A stretch of 64,000 bases of DNA. Source: Caulobacter sp. (GTDB taxonomy: Bacteria; Pseudomonadota; Alphaproteobacteria; Caulobacterales; Caulobacteraceae). Below are positions 1 through 8,797 of the stretch, one piece after another (position 1 is the stretch's first letter; every line of letters starts with the position of its first letter). Below the pieces are notes generated by a model. The model was not told the origin of the DNA. It saw only the letters and a program-made list of their open reading frames with translations, and did no database searches. A program made the position numbers and the translations under genes. The stretch lies in NCBI GenBank assembly GCA_030678995.1, contig JAUXTQ010000017.1:1-64000 (forward strand), given 5' to 3'.

Positions 1-93
1 CGGCGTGGTTGGGGGTTATCCAGCGGTTCATCGGCAGCGCTCCGTTGTCTGGGGGTAGACGAGACCGACGGCGCGACTGTGAAATGTAAAGAT

Positions 94-201
94 GCTCCCC
101 CATGGGGGGAGCTGTCCGCGCCGCGGACTGAGGGGGTCCGCTCAGATCTCGGGTGACCCCCACAGTCCGCTTCGCGGACCGCTCCCCCGATGGGGAGCAT
201 T
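94..201. repeat. Intergenic inverted repeat, family A
   Basis: GC-rich inverted repeat directly downstream of hemF. It opens with GCTCCCCCATGGGGGGAGCT, and the far end has the GCTCCCC...GGGGAGC inverted counterpart. Its core resembles the copy at 39395-39510: both contain GGGGGTCCGCTCAGAT and a GGGTGACCCC core. It may act as a transcription terminator or mRNA-end structure for hemF. No supported gene lies upstream of it in bases 1-93. Confidence 0.7.
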
Positions 202-202
202 T

Positions 203-1075
203 CTAAGGCCACTTCACCGTCGGCGGCATGGAGCTGAGGATCGAGTCGACGTTGCCGCCGGTCTTCAGGCCAAACGTCGTGCCTCGGTCGTAGAGCAGGT
301 TGAACTCCACGTAGCGACCGCGGCGGATCAGCTGCTCCTCGCGTTCCTCCGCCGTCCAGGGCTCGGCCATGCGGCCGCGGACGATTTGCGGGTAGATGTC
401 CCGGAAGGCCGTCCCGACGTCGCGGGTGAAGGCGAAGTCGCGGTCCCAGTCGCCGCTGTCGTGGTGGTCGTAGAAGATGCCGCCGATGCCTCGCGGCTCA
501 TTGCGGTGGGGCAGGAAGAAGTACTCGTCGCACCACTGCTTGTATTTCGCGTGCCAGTCGCCGTCGTGGGCGTCGCAGGCGGCCTTCATGGCGGCATGGA
601 AGGCGATGGCGTCCGGGAAGTCCTGCTCCCGCTGGAAGGCCAGCAGCGGCGTCAGGTCCGCTCCGCCGCCGAACCAGCCCTTCGTGGTGCAGATAAAGCG
701 GGTGTTCATATGCACCGCCGGCACGCGCGGACTGGCCATGTGGGCGATCAGGCTGACCCCTGTGGCGAAGAACCGCGGGTCTTCCTTCGCGCCGGGCATG
801 TTCGCGGCCATCTCCGGCGTGAAGGTTCCAAAGACCACCGAGGTGTGTACCCCGACTTTTTCGAACAGACGGCCGTGCATCATCGACATCACGCCGCCGC
901 CGCCGGCGTCCCGAACCCACGGCTTGCGCTCGAATCGCCCCGGCGCGCCGGGATAGAGGTCGGCGGGCGCTTCGTCCTCAAGGGATTCGAAGGCGGCGAT
1001 GATCTGGTCGCGCAGTGATTCGAACCACGCCCGGGCGCGGGTTTTGCGGTCTTCGAGGAGGGCGGCGTCGGTCAT
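203..1075 (-). CDS. hemF: Oxygen-dependent coproporphyrinogen-III oxidase
   Basis: 290 residues, the usual length for aerobic HemF, which decarboxylates coproporphyrinogen III to protoporphyrinogen IX in cytoplasmic haem synthesis using O2. Family-typical stretches are visible: [20 protein letters not shown] near the N-terminus, [20 protein letters not shown] mid-protein and [20 protein letters not shown] near the C-terminus. I chose the ATG at 1075 (MTDAALLED) because the open frame continues upstream for over 1.6 kb only as antisense of petA/petB. It is divergent from the bc1 operon, which needs haem. Confidence 0.95.
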   Translation of the reverse strand: MTDAALLEDRKTRARAWFESLRDQIIAAFESLEDEAPADLYPGAPGRFERKPWVRDAGGGGVMSMMHGRLFEKVGVHTSVVFGTFTPEMAANMPGAKEDPRFFATGVSLIAHMASPRVPAVHMNTRFICTTKGWFGGGADLTPLLAFQREQDFPDAIAFHAAMKAACDAHDGDWHAKYKQWCDEYFFLPHRNEPRGIGGIFYDHHDSGDWDRDFAFTRDVGTAFRDIYPQIVRGRMAEPWTAEEREEQLIRRGRYVEFNLLYDRGTTFGLKTGGNVDSILSSMPPTVKWP

Positions 1076-1309
1076 GGCGGGCGTTTTACAGCCTCGCTCA
1101 CGCGCGTCCATATGGCGCCGATATCCATATTCCCGACATGGTCGGTTGAAAAAGGACGAGACGCGCACTAATCGGTCCTGCGACGGGACTTTGCCGGGGC
1201 GGCGATCTACCCAATTCGGGTCGTGCCGCGCGCGTCGGTCACTTTGGTCCCGCAGGCATTTGCAAGCCGCGCCCCTGTCGGCGCGGCGTTTTCGAAGGGT
1301 GATCTCAAG

Positions 1310-1861
1310 GTGGCCCACACCGCCGCGGACGCAACCAATCCAGTCGCCGGGGATGATCCCTCCCGCCGCGACTTCATCCATATCGCCGCCATCACCGCCG
1401 CCGCCGGCGGTGGTCTCGCGGCGGTGTGGCCGTTCGTCGCCCAGATGAACCCGTCGGCCGACACCCTGGCCCTGGCCAGCGTCGAGTACGACCTGACCAA
1501 GATCGAGCCTGCCCAGCAGGTGGTGATCAACTGGCGCGGCAAGCCCCTGTTCATCCGCAACCGCACCGAGGCGCAGATCGCCGCGGCGGTGAAGGATGAC
1601 AACAACCCGAGCCTCAAGGACCCGCAGACCGACGCCGAGCGTCACAAGGAAGGCAAGGCCCAGTGGCTGGTCCTGGTCGGCTCCTGCACCCACCTGGGCT
1701 GCGTGCCCACGGTCGGCGGCGGCGAGTACGGCGGCTGGTTCTGCCCCTGCCACGGCTCGCACTACGATACCTCGGGCCGGATCCGCAAAGGTCCCGCCCC
1801 CCTGAACCTGGCGGTGCCTGAGTACGCCTTCCTTTCCGACACCAAGGTCAAGATCGGCTGA
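1310..1861 (+). CDS. petA: Ubiquinol-cytochrome c reductase, Rieske iron-sulfur subunit
   Basis: 183 residues from a GTG at 1310, preceded by a GAAGGG Shine-Dalgarno about 10 bp away; the in-frame start at 1223 would add 29 atypical residues. The N-terminus has a twin-arginine motif (SRRDF, residues 18-22) followed by a hydrophobic segment that acts as Tat signal and membrane anchor. The 2Fe-2S ligands are in CTHLGC (126-131) and CPCHGSH (145-151). It transfers electrons from ubiquinol to cytochrome c1 on the periplasmic face. First gene of petABC, 6 bp before petB. Confidence 0.95.
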   Translation: MAHTAADATNPVAGDDPSRRDFIHIAAITAAAGGGLAAVWPFVAQMNPSADTLALASVEYDLTKIEPAQQVVINWRGKPLFIRNRTEAQIAAAVKDDNNPSLKDPQTDAERHKEGKAQWLVLVGSCTHLGCVPTVGGGEYGGWFCPCHGSHYDTSGRIRKGPAPLNLAVPEYAFLSDTKVKIG

Positions 1862-1867
1862 TTCAAG

Positions 1868-3151
1868 ATGAGCGGACATTCGACCTATCAACCGAGCAAC
1901 GGCTTCGCCCGCTGGCTTGACGCGCGTCTGCCCGTCGGCCGTCTGGTCTGGGACAGCTTCGTCGACTATCCGACGCCGCGGAACCTGAACTACTGGTGGA
2001 CCTTCGGCGGCATCCTGTCGCTCTGCCTGGGCGTCCAGATCGTCACCGGCATTGTGCTGGCGATGCACTACACGCCCAGCGCCGCGGCGGCCTTCACCTC
2101 GGTCGAGCACATCATGCGCGACGTGAACTACGGCTGGCTGCTGCGCTACATGCACTCCAATGGCGGGTCGATGTTCTTCATCGCCGTCTACATCCACATG
2201 CTCCGCGGCGTGTACTACGGGTCCTACAAGGCCCCGCGCGAGGTGCTGTGGATCCTCGGCTGCGTGATTTACGGCCTGATGATGGCCACGGCCTTCATGG
2301 GCTACGTCCTGCCCTGGGGCCAGATGAGCTTCCACGGCGCGGTGGTCATCACCAACCTGCTGGGCGCCTTCCCGGTGGTCGGCGAGGCCATCACCACCCT
2401 GCTGTGGGGCGGTTTCGCGGTCGACGAGCCGACGCTCAAGCGCTTCTTCTCGCTGCACTACCTGCTGCCATTCATGATCGCAGGCGTGGTGATCCTGCAC
2501 GTCTGGGCGCTGCATGTGGTCGGCCAGAACAACCCGACCGGGATCGAGCCCAGGTCCAAGGCCGACACCCTGCCGTTCACCCCCTACGCGACGGTGAAGG
2601 ACGGCTTCGCGATGAGCCTGTTCCTGATCCTCTTCGCGGTGTTCATCTTCTACATGCCCAACGCTCTGGGCCACCCGGACAACTACGTCCGCGCCGACCC
2701 GCTGGTGACGCCGCAGCACATCGTGCCCGAATGGTACTTCCTGCCGTTCTACGCGATCCTGCGCGCGGTGCCGGACAAGCTGATGGGCGTGCTGGCCATG
2801 TTCGGCTCGATCGCCGTCATCTTCGCCCTGCCCTGGCTGGACACGTCGAAGGTGAAGTCGATGCGCTATCGCCCGCAGGCCAAGCTCTACTTCTTCATCT
2901 TCCTGGTCGTGTGCGTGATCCTCGGCTTCTGCGGCGCCAAGCTGCCGGACGACCAGGTGATCCCGGGCCTGACGACCATCAAGGTCTTCGACTCCGATCT
3001 GAACAGCTTCGTCTGGCTGTCGCGCTTCTCCACCCTCTACTACTTCGCCTACTTCCTGCTGGTGATGCCGCTGCTGGGTCTCTTCGAGAAGCCCCTGCCC
3101 ACGCCTGAAACCATCTCCTCGCCGGTTCTCGGCGGCGACAAGAAGGACTGA
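1868..3151 (+). CDS. petB: Cytochrome b subunit of the bc1 complex
   Basis: 427 residues with eight or so hydrophobic segments; the membrane core of complex III, carrying haems bL and bH and both quinone sites. Landmarks are [16 protein letters not shown] (histidine-containing helix B), [15 protein letters not shown], the paired-histidine helix D (SLHYLLPF...HVWALHVVG) and the Qo-site [13 protein letters not shown]. Middle gene of petABC, six bases from each neighbour. Confidence 0.97.
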   Translation: MSGHSTYQPSNGFARWLDARLPVGRLVWDSFVDYPTPRNLNYWWTFGGILSLCLGVQIVTGIVLAMHYTPSAAAAFTSVEHIMRDVNYGWLLRYMHSNGGSMFFIAVYIHMLRGVYYGSYKAPREVLWILGCVIYGLMMATAFMGYVLPWGQMSFHGAVVITNLLGAFPVVGEAITTLLWGGFAVDEPTLKRFFSLHYLLPFMIAGVVILHVWALHVVGQNNPTGIEPRSKADTLPFTPYATVKDGFAMSLFLILFAVFIFYMPNALGHPDNYVRADPLVTPQHIVPEWYFLPFYAILRAVPDKLMGVLAMFGSIAVIFALPWLDTSKVKSMRYRPQAKLYFFIFLVVCVILGFCGAKLPDDQVIPGLTTIKVFDSDLNSFVWLSRFSTLYYFAYFLLVMPLLGLFEKPLPTPETISSPVLGGDKKD

Positions 3152-3157
3152 GCCCCG

Positions 3158-4000
3158 ATGCTGCGCAAAGTCACCCTGCTCGCGGCGGCGCTGTTCCTGG
3201 TTGGCGGCCCGGCCCTGGCGTCAAGCAAGGCCCACGCGCCGCGCGAAGTCGCCTTCAGCTTCGAGGGGCCTTTCGGCCACTTTGACGCCGCCCAGCTTCA
3301 GCGGGGCTACAAGGTCTATCGCGAGGTTTGCTCGGCCTGCCACAGCATGGACCTGCTGGCCTTCCGGAACCTCGGCGACAAGGGCGGGCCGTTCTTCGAT
3401 CCGAAGTACCCCAACGCGAACGACAACCCGGTGGTCAAGGCGCTCGCCGCCGAGGCCCAGATCAACGACATCGACGGCGAGACCGGCGATGCGATGAAGC
3501 GCCCCGGCATCCCCGCTGACCGTTTCCCGGCGCCCTTCGCCAACGCCGCGGCGGCCAAGGCCGGCAACAACGGCATCGTCCCCCCGGACCTGTCGCTGAT
3601 CGCCAAGGCCCGGGCCGGCGGCCCCGAGTACGTCGCCAGCCTGCTGCAGGGCTACGTCGCCGCGCCGGCCGGCCTGACCGTGCCCGCCGGCCTCAACTAC
3701 AACGCCTGGTTCCCGGGCGATGTGTCCGCCGGCTGGACCGGCGACCATGGCCACGTTCCGCCGGGCGGCTTCATCGCCATGGCCCAGCCGCTGACGGCCG
3801 GGCAGGTCTCGTTCGACGACGGGACCAAGTCGACCCTGCGCCAGCAGGCCGAGGACGTCGCCGCCTTCCTGATGTGGGCCGCCGAGCCCAAGATGGAGGA
3901 GCGCAAGCAGATGGGCTTCTCGGTGCTGATCTTCCTGATCCTGTTCTCGGGGCTGACCTACGCCAGCTACCGCCGGGTCTGGCGCAACGAGAGCCACTAG
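3158..4000 (+). CDS. petC: Cytochrome c1 of the bc1 complex
   Basis: 280 residues. A signal peptide (residues 1-22, ending ALASS) exports the haem domain to the periplasm. The haem c attachment site CSACH is at 58-62, and a C-terminal helix (about 254-270, [18 protein letters not shown]) anchors it. It accepts electrons from the Rieske centre and passes them to a soluble or membrane cytochrome c. Last gene of petABC, followed by a strong terminator at 4024-4059. Confidence 0.96.
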   Translation: MLRKVTLLAAALFLVGGPALASSKAHAPREVAFSFEGPFGHFDAAQLQRGYKVYREVCSACHSMDLLAFRNLGDKGGPFFDPKYPNANDNPVVKALAAEAQINDIDGETGDAMKRPGIPADRFPAPFANAAAAKAGNNGIVPPDLSLIAKARAGGPEYVASLLQGYVAAPAGLTVPAGLNYNAWFPGDVSAGWTGDHGHVPPGGFIAMAQPLTAGQVSFDDGTKSTLRQQAEDVAAFLMWAAEPKMEERKQMGFSVLIFLILFSGLTYASYRRVWRNESH

Positions 4001-4023
4001 GCGCTTGCGCCGTCCATGAGTTC

Positions 4024-4059
4024 GAAGGCCCGGGATCCATCCCGGGCCTTCTTCATTTT
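4024..4059 (+). terminator. Rho-independent terminator of petABC
   Basis: Perfect 12-bp stem GAAGGCCCGGGA / TCCCGGGCCTTC (4024-4035 and 4040-4051) with a TCCA loop, followed by TTCATTTT. It lies 24 bp after the petC stop. Confidence 0.85.
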
Positions 4060-4081
4060 GGGCTCAACCACAACCGGCCGC

Positions 4082-4176
4082 GGCTAATTCGGGGACAGTT
4101 TACCTATTTCGAATCCACTCCGAGCGCCGAACCTGGGCCGCTGGGACGAAATAGGTAAACTGTCCCCGAATTAGCC
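4082..4176. repeat. REP-like long inverted repeat, family 1, copy 1
   Basis: Two perfectly complementary 30-bp arms (4082-4111 and 4147-4176), each containing GGGGACAGTTTACCTATTT or its complement, separated by a 35-bp loop. The arm sequence recurs at 24349-24443 around a different loop. Such GGGGACAG-type palindromes are, from memory, typical of REP elements mobilised by REP-associated tyrosine transposases; none is encoded here. It sits between petC and the 3' end of the next minus-strand gene. Confidence 0.85.
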
Positions 4177-4181
4177 CGTCT

Positions 4182-4961
4182 TCACCCGGGGCTGAGCCAC
4201 AGCCGGCCGCGGCCGATGTCGAGGCGGATACGCCAGCGGGACCACAGGTCCGTGCCCAGGGCGCCGGCGAGGGCCTGATCCAGGTCAGGGGCCAGGGCGG
4301 CGGAGGTCTCCTCGAACAGCCGGCCGCCCATCGACAGGGCCCGCAGCCGGCCGGGCGCGATCCCGCGCGGCGCTTCGCTGGCCGCCTTGCTCGGGGGCCG
4401 GAAGTCGGCGGCGGTCAGGCGGACCGACGCCCGGGAACTGAAGTCGATGGCGAACAGACCCTGCCGCGCCCGCCGGTCGTCCGACACGGCGGCGGTCAGC
4501 ACTGGAATCCCGCCGGCCGTGGCCAGCCGCAGCATCTGCGTCCCGCGCCCCGGCGTACGGCCCGCACCGGTGGCGAACCGCACCTTGCAAGGGGCGAAGT
4601 CGATGTCGACGACGAACCGCCCCAGCACGTCCGCGCCGATCACCCCGGCGATGGGGGTGGCGAATCCTGGCGCGCGGCCGTCCAGGTCGGCCACGGTCAC
4701 CTCCAGCCCGGCCAGCGACACCCCGGCGAAACGGGCCGAGGCGGGGAATACCGCTGGCAGGCCCTCCATCTGCGCCCGGGTCTCGTGCAACAGGGTGTGC
4801 GGGGCGGAGGGGTCCAGCAGCCAGTCGCCCGCGACGCCGCCGACCTCGGCGGCGATCACCACCGCCCCGTTCTCGAACCAGCAGGCCGCTTCGCCCGCCC
4901 GCGCTGTCTGGGCGCCGAGGGCTGTCAACAGCACGGCGAGAAGCGGCGCGCGCAGGGGCAT
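4182..4961 (-). CDS. Exported aspartic-protease-like protein, catalytic motif degenerate
   Basis: 259 residues with a signal peptide (1-22, ending ARA-GEA). Two similar halves are visible, each with a candidate catalytic loop (WLLDPSAPHT; FAIDFSSRAS) and a downstream flap or hydrophobic-glycine unit (GVIGADVLGRFVVDIDF; GALGTDLWSRWRIRLDIG). This is the duplicated layout of pepsin/retropepsin-like domains. The usual D-T/S-G triad is replaced by DPS and DFS, so peptidase activity is doubtful. Family assignment is by pattern only. Its stop lies 6 bp from the REP-like repeat. Confidence 0.6.
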   Translation of the reverse strand: MPLRAPLLAVLLTALGAQTARAGEAACWFENGAVVIAAEVGGVAGDWLLDPSAPHTLLHETRAQMEGLPAVFPASARFAGVSLAGLEVTVADLDGRAPGFATPIAGVIGADVLGRFVVDIDFAPCKVRFATGAGRTPGRGTQMLRLATAGGIPVLTAAVSDDRRARQGLFAIDFSSRASVRLTAADFRPPSKAASEAPRGIAPGRLRALSMGGRLFEETSAALAPDLDQALAGALGTDLWSRWRIRLDIGRGRLWLSPG

Positions 4962-5025
4962 GCGGGCATCCTAGCCAATCGACGCCGTGGCGGCGATAAC
5001 GGGATCACGGGTGGAGGAGGGCGAC

Positions 5026-5916
5026 ATGGCGGGCTGGACGCTGGGGGTAATCGGCGGCTCGGGCCTCTATGACCTCGAGGGGCTGGAGGATCGCGAGACC
5101 CTGCGGTTCGACGGGCCGTTCGGTGAGCCTTCCGGCGACCTGGTCACCGGGCGAATCGGGACTACCCGGCTGGTCTTCCTGCCACGGCACGGCCCCGGCC
5201 ACCGCATCCCGCCCGGTGAGATCAACGCCCGGGCCAATATCGACGCCCTCAAGCGGGCAGGGTGCACCGACGTCCTCTCCCTGTCGGCCGTCGGGTCGTT
5301 GCGGGAGGACCTGTCGCCGGGGACCTTCGTCATCGTCGACCAGTACATTGACCGGACGGTGGGCCGGGTCCCGAGCTTCTTCGGCGCGGGCCTGGTCGCC
5401 CATGTCTCCATGGCCGACCCGGTCTGTCCGCGAATGGCCGGTTTCGCCGCCAGGGCCGCTCGGGAGGCCGGCGCCCGCGTCGTGGAGGGCGGGACCTACC
5501 TGGCAATGGAAGGCCCGCAGTTCTCCAGCCGCGCCGAGAGCGAGCTCTACCGGTCCTGGGGCTGCGCCGTGGTCGGCATGACCAACATGCCCGAGGCCAG
5601 GCTGGCCCGGGAAGCCGAGCTGCCCTACGCCTCGGTCGCCATGGTCACCGACTACGACTGCTGGCGCGCCGGCGAGGAGGCGGTGGAAGTCGGCCAGATC
5701 CTCGCCGTGCTGCAGGCCAACGCGGCGATCGCGCGGGGGCTGATCCGGCGCCTGGCCCTGGCCTTGCCGACGTCGCGCGACGCCTCGCCTATAGACACCT
5801 GCCTGGATGCGGCGATCATCACCGCGCCGGAGGCTCGCGATCCGGCGTTGATGTCGACGCTCGACGCCGTCGCGGGTCGGGCGCTGAGGGGGAACGACCA
5901 TGGACAGCGAGATTGA
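5026..5916 (+). CDS. mtnP: S-methyl-5'-thioadenosine phosphorylase
   Basis: 296 residues; splits 5'-methylthioadenosine into adenine and methylthioribose-1-phosphate in methionine/polyamine salvage. Visible family marks: GVIGGSGLYDLEGL at the N-terminus, phosphate-binding RHGPGHRIPP (about 57-66), EGPQFSSRAES, and MTNMPEARLAREAEL with VTDYDCW. The last two favour MTAP over purine nucleoside phosphorylase. The ATG at 5026 follows a strong GGAGGAGG, which decides the start over the in-frame codon at 4987. Its last 17 bases overlap the next gene. Confidence 0.92.
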   Translation: MAGWTLGVIGGSGLYDLEGLEDRETLRFDGPFGEPSGDLVTGRIGTTRLVFLPRHGPGHRIPPGEINARANIDALKRAGCTDVLSLSAVGSLREDLSPGTFVIVDQYIDRTVGRVPSFFGAGLVAHVSMADPVCPRMAGFAARAAREAGARVVEGGTYLAMEGPQFSSRAESELYRSWGCAVVGMTNMPEARLAREAELPYASVAMVTDYDCWRAGEEAVEVGQILAVLQANAAIARGLIRRLALALPTSRDASPIDTCLDAAIITAPEARDPALMSTLDAVAGRALRGNDHGQRD

Positions 5917-6598
5917 GCGGACCATCGACGCCAAGCGTCTGGACGCCTTCGTGGATGCCGCCTTCGCCTTCGCGGTGACCATGTTGCTGATCGCCGGCGT
6001 CGAGCCCATCTCGACGCTGGACGGCCTGTACCGGGCGTTGGGGCAGATACCGGCCTCGGCCGCATCCTTCGTGCTGGTGGTCCTGTTCTGGCTGGCCCAC
6101 CGGGACTATGGCCGCATAACGCCGCACCGGGACCAGGTCGCCACCCTGATCAGCCTGGCGCTGGTGTTCACCGTGCTGGTCTATGTCTTCCCCCTGCGGA
6201 TGCTGGTGGACTCCGCCTTTCACTGGGGCAGCGGCCGGCGGCTGCCCGGCTCGGTGCTGATCCGGTCGTTCGACGACTTGCGAGCGCTCTACACGATCTA
6301 TGGCCTGGGCTTCGCCGGCCTGTCGGTGCTGGTGGCGGGCCTGTTCGGCCACGCCGCGCGCCGGGCGGTCGCCTTGAGGGTCAGTGAGGCCGACAGGGTC
6401 GATGCAGCTGACCGGGCGTGGATCTGGCTGATGGTCGCCACGGCCGGGGTCGTCTCGGCGCTGCTGGCCACCCTCGGTCCCGTCCCCGCCGCCCCCTGGC
6501 TGCCCGGCGCCGCCTACTGGCTGATCCCGGTGATGATCCAGGCGCGGATCCTGCTGAAAAAGCGCAGGGCGCGCCGCGCTGTCGTTCCCGCCGATTGA
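5900..6598 (+). CDS. TMEM175/DUF1211-family membrane protein, putative potassium channel
   Basis: 232 residues with about six hydrophobic segments. The N-terminal RLDAFVDAAFAFAVTMLL fits the DUF1211/TMEM175 signature, whose helix 1 usually reads RxxxFSDGVFAIA and forms the K+ pore; here the FSD triplet is FVD. Family members act as potassium-selective channels in the inner membrane. The start overlaps the mtnP end by 17 bp, so the two are probably cotranscribed. Confidence 0.7.
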   Translation: MDSEIERTIDAKRLDAFVDAAFAFAVTMLLIAGVEPISTLDGLYRALGQIPASAASFVLVVLFWLAHRDYGRITPHRDQVATLISLALVFTVLVYVFPLRMLVDSAFHWGSGRRLPGSVLIRSFDDLRALYTIYGLGFAGLSVLVAGLFGHAARRAVALRVSEADRVDAADRAWIWLMVATAGVVSALLATLGPVPAAPWLPGAAYWLIPVMIQARILLKKRRARRAVVPAD

Positions 6599-6616
6599 CA
6601 CAGAGGACTTTATAAT
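6595..6616 (+). promoter_or_regulatory. Possible promoter for the secreted protein at 6651
   Basis: TTGACA (6595-6600) and TATAAT (6611-6616) are both perfect hexamers but only 10 bp apart. That is too close for a classical sigma-70 promoter. Caulobacter housekeeping promoters tolerate shorter spacing, but usually with a GCTANAWC-type -10. Confidence 0.3.
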
Positions 6617-6650
6617 ACAGAGTCATGGCATCTCAGCAAGGAGAGCGCCC

Positions 6651-7232
6651 ATGCGCCGTTCGTTCGCTGTCGCCATCGCGACCCTGTCCCTCGCCTGCGC
6701 CGCGCCGGTCCTGGCCCAGCCGGCTGCGCCCGCGGCCCTCGTCGCCGCCCAGAAGGAGGCGCTTGCCCCCCTGTCGATCATGGACGGCGTCTGGCGCGGC
6801 AAGGGCTGGAGCCTCGACCCCGCCACGCGTACGCGTCACGACGTGAACCAGACCGAGCGGGTAGGGCCGTTGCTGGGCGGCGCGGTGAAGCTGATCGAGG
6901 GGCGCGGCTATGGCGCCGACGGCTCGATCACCTTCAACGCCTTCGCCGTGGTGTCCTACGACCCGATGAAGAAGACCTTCACCCTCAGCTCCTGGGCCAT
7001 GGGCCGCGCCGGCGACTTCCCCCTGGTCCCCACCGCCGAGGGCTTCATCTGGACCGTGCCGGCCGGGCCGACCGCCGTCGTCCGCTACACCGCCGTGATC
7101 AAAGACGGGACGTGGCGCGAGATCGGCGAGTATGTCGCCGAAGGCCAGCCCCCGCGCCAGATCTTCGAGATGAACCTCAAGCGAGTCGGCGACTCCAGCT
7201 GGCCGGAAGCGGGCGCCGTGCCGATGGAGTAG
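6651..7232 (+). CDS. Exported protein of unknown function, DUF1579-like
   Basis: 193 residues. A clear signal peptide (1-23, ending VLAQPAA) is followed by a beta-rich domain opening with IMDGVWRGKGWSLDP and containing GYGADGSITFNAFAVVSYDP, which resembles DUF1579-type lipocalin-like barrels. No catalytic motif is obvious. AAGGAG lies shortly before the ATG. Function unknown; the gene ends just before a family A repeat. Confidence 0.65.
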   Translation: MRRSFAVAIATLSLACAAPVLAQPAAPAALVAAQKEALAPLSIMDGVWRGKGWSLDPATRTRHDVNQTERVGPLLGGAVKLIEGRGYGADGSITFNAFAVVSYDPMKKTFTLSSWAMGRAGDFPLVPTAEGFIWTVPAGPTAVVRYTAVIKDGTWREIGEYVAEGQPPRQIFEMNLKRVGDSSWPEAGAVPME

Positions 7233-7237
7233 TCGAC

Positions 7238-7405
7238 CTTCCTCCCCAGCTCTGCCGGAGAGGGGGACCATGCGGAGCATGGTGGAGGGGCAGCGCCAGG
7301 CTCGCCGGAAGGCCCGGAATTCAGGATGGGGCCGCTCGTGTTCGCGCTGCCCCCTCCACCGCCTCCGGCGGTCCCCCTCCCCAGCGAAGCTGGGGAGGAT
7401 GAGCA
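7238..7405. repeat. Intergenic inverted repeat, family A
   Basis: Composite inverted repeat: CCTCCCCAGCTCTGCCGG...GGGGGACCATGCGGAGCATG GTGGAGGGG on one side and CCCCCTCCACCGCCTCCGG ...CCCCAGCGAAGCTGGGGAGG on the other. The same modules recur at 20668, 23203 and 44720. It lies between convergent genes and may terminate transcription from both. Confidence 0.7.
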
Positions 7406-7408
7406 GGC

Positions 7409-8083
7409 CTAGACCTCCCCCTTGCCCCTGCCGCTGCGGTGGAAGTGCTGCAGCGTGCGGAGCATGGCCAGCTTCGCGCTGTCCTCGTGATAGCCGCTGG
7501 GCGCCACGAAGGCATGGCCGGCGTCATAGAGCCAGGCGGGCAGGTCCGGATGGGCGGCGGTGATCCTCGCCACATCCGCCTGCGGGATCGTCTCGTCGGT
7601 CCGGCCGAAGTGCAGGATCGTCGGGCAGCGGGGCGTCTCGCCGACATAGTGGATGATGTTGCCGCCATAGAAGCAGGCGACCGCGGCCAGCCCCTCGCAG
7701 CGGCAGGCGGCCAGCCACGCGGTCGTGCCGCCAAAGCAGAACCCCAGCAGGTAGACCGGCCCGTCCAGGGCCTCGATGGCGGCCTGGACCACCTCCAGGC
7801 AGCCCGCGCCCCAGCCGACCGCCTCGCCCATGGCCAGCCGCCCGGCAAGCCGGGGAAAGTCGGTGTTCTGATCCGGGAAGGCGTTGGTCCCGTCCATCAG
7901 GCTCGGCGCGATGACCTCATAGCCCTGGGCCGCCAGCCCGTCGCAGAACTCACGGATATGCGGCGTCACGCCCCAGATGGCGTGCAGCACCACCAGCCCA
8001 CCGCGCCGGGCGTCGCCGGGCGTCGCGCGCCAGGCGCTGAACGGCTTGCCCGTCCGGGTCGCCAGGGCGATCCGCTCGCCCAT
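7409..8083 (-). CDS. Dienelactone hydrolase family protein (second of pair)
   Basis: 224 residues, alpha/beta-hydrolase fold. The nucleophile is Cys116 in GFCFGG, with the acid in RTDETIP and the base in DAGHAF, matching the Cys-Asp-His triad of dienelactone hydrolases. The loop that in the classical enzyme carries Glu36 (QEIFG) reads HAIWG here, so that glutamate is replaced by alanine. The start is 2 bp after the stop of the upstream hydrolase, so they are coupled. Substrate unknown. Confidence 0.8.
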   Translation of the reverse strand: MGERIALATRTGKPFSAWRATPGDARRGGLVVLHAIWGVTPHIREFCDGLAAQGYEVIAPSLMDGTNAFPDQNTDFPRLAGRLAMGEAVGWGAGCLEVVQAAIEALDGPVYLLGFCFGGTTAWLAACRCEGLAAVACFYGGNIIHYVGETPRCPTILHFGRTDETIPQADVARITAAHPDLPAWLYDAGHAFVAPSGYHEDSAKLAMLRTLQHFHRSGRGKGEV

Positions 8084-8085
8084 GA

Positions 8086-8769
8086 TCAGCCCGCCACGCT
8101 GGCCTCGAACAGCGCCACGGTGCGCCGGCGGGCCAGTTCGGCGTCGCCCAGGTCGGAGTCCGGCCGTCCGTCGTTATTGAAGCCGTGGCCGGCGTTCTCG
8201 TAGATCCAGACCGGGACTTCCGGATGGGCGGCGGCGATCTTCGCCTTCACCTCGTCGGCGGGGATGTGGCCGTCCTTGCGGCCCAGGTGGATCTCCACCG
8301 GGCAGGAGAGGGGCAGGCCGGCCATGCCCGCCACCTGGCCGCCGTAGTAGCTGGAGCCGGCGCTGAGACCCGTGCAGCGCGACGCGGCCAGCCAGACCAT
8401 CGTCCCGCCGTAGCAGTAGCCGACGATGAACACCGGACCGCGGGGGGACAGGAAATCGATACAGGCCTGGATGTCGCTCATGGCGTTGGCCGGCCCGTTG
8501 GCGGTGGCCAGTCTGACCGCCTCCTGGAACTGCGCCGGATCGTCATGCTCGGCGACAAAGCCGGGCTGCTGGCGATCGTACATCGAAGGGGCGATGGCTT
8601 CGTAGCCCCGCGCAGCCCAGCGGGCGACGTCGGCGTGGATGTATTGATCCAGGCCGAAGATCTCCTGGATGACAATCACCCCGCCCTTGCGCGGCCCCTG
8701 TGGCTGGGCGTGCAGGGCGGCGAAGGCGAAGCCGTCGTGGCCGGAGGTCAGGGTGATCATCTCGGCCAT
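8086..8769 (-). CDS. Dienelactone hydrolase family protein (first of pair)
   Basis: 227 residues. The catalytic residues of dienelactone hydrolase are all present: Glu36 in QEIFG, Cys119 in GYCYGG, the Asp in GRKDGHIP and the His in AGHGF. The ATG at 8769 is preceded by GAGGAG; an earlier in-frame start would add only eight residues. The family opens lactone rings in chlorocatechol breakdown, but many members act on other esters. Paired with the Glu-less paralogue immediately downstream. Confidence 0.85.
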   Translation of the reverse strand: MAEMITLTSGHDGFAFAALHAQPQGPRKGGVIVIQEIFGLDQYIHADVARWAARGYEAIAPSMYDRQQPGFVAEHDDPAQFQEAVRLATANGPANAMSDIQACIDFLSPRGPVFIVGYCYGGTMVWLAASRCTGLSAGSSYYGGQVAGMAGLPLSCPVEIHLGRKDGHIPADEVKAKIAAAHPEVPVWIYENAGHGFNNDGRPDSDLGDAELARRRTVALFEASVAG

Positions 8770-8797
8770 GGGGCGGCTCCTCGGGTTGGGCAAGCGT

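Noticed and set aside
1-93. Possible C-terminal fragment of a gene entering from the left edge
   Set aside because: Three plus-strand frames are open for a short distance, but none has a recognisable ending or supporting context.
1014-1030. GATTCGAACC-like string resembling a tRNA T-loop
   Set aside because: It is inside the hemF reading frame (AWFESLRDQ region) with no acceptor or anticodon stem.
203-2719. Very long open frame on the minus strand running from hemF across petA and petB
   Set aside because: Only the hemF-proximal 290 codons match a protein family; the rest is antisense of clearly coding petAB and low-complexity Arg/Gly/His-rich, as expected from GC-rich codon bias.
6595-6616. 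TTGACA and TATAAT as a strong sigma-70 promoter
   Set aside because: The 10-bp spacing is too short for a classical promoter; kept only as a low-confidence feature.
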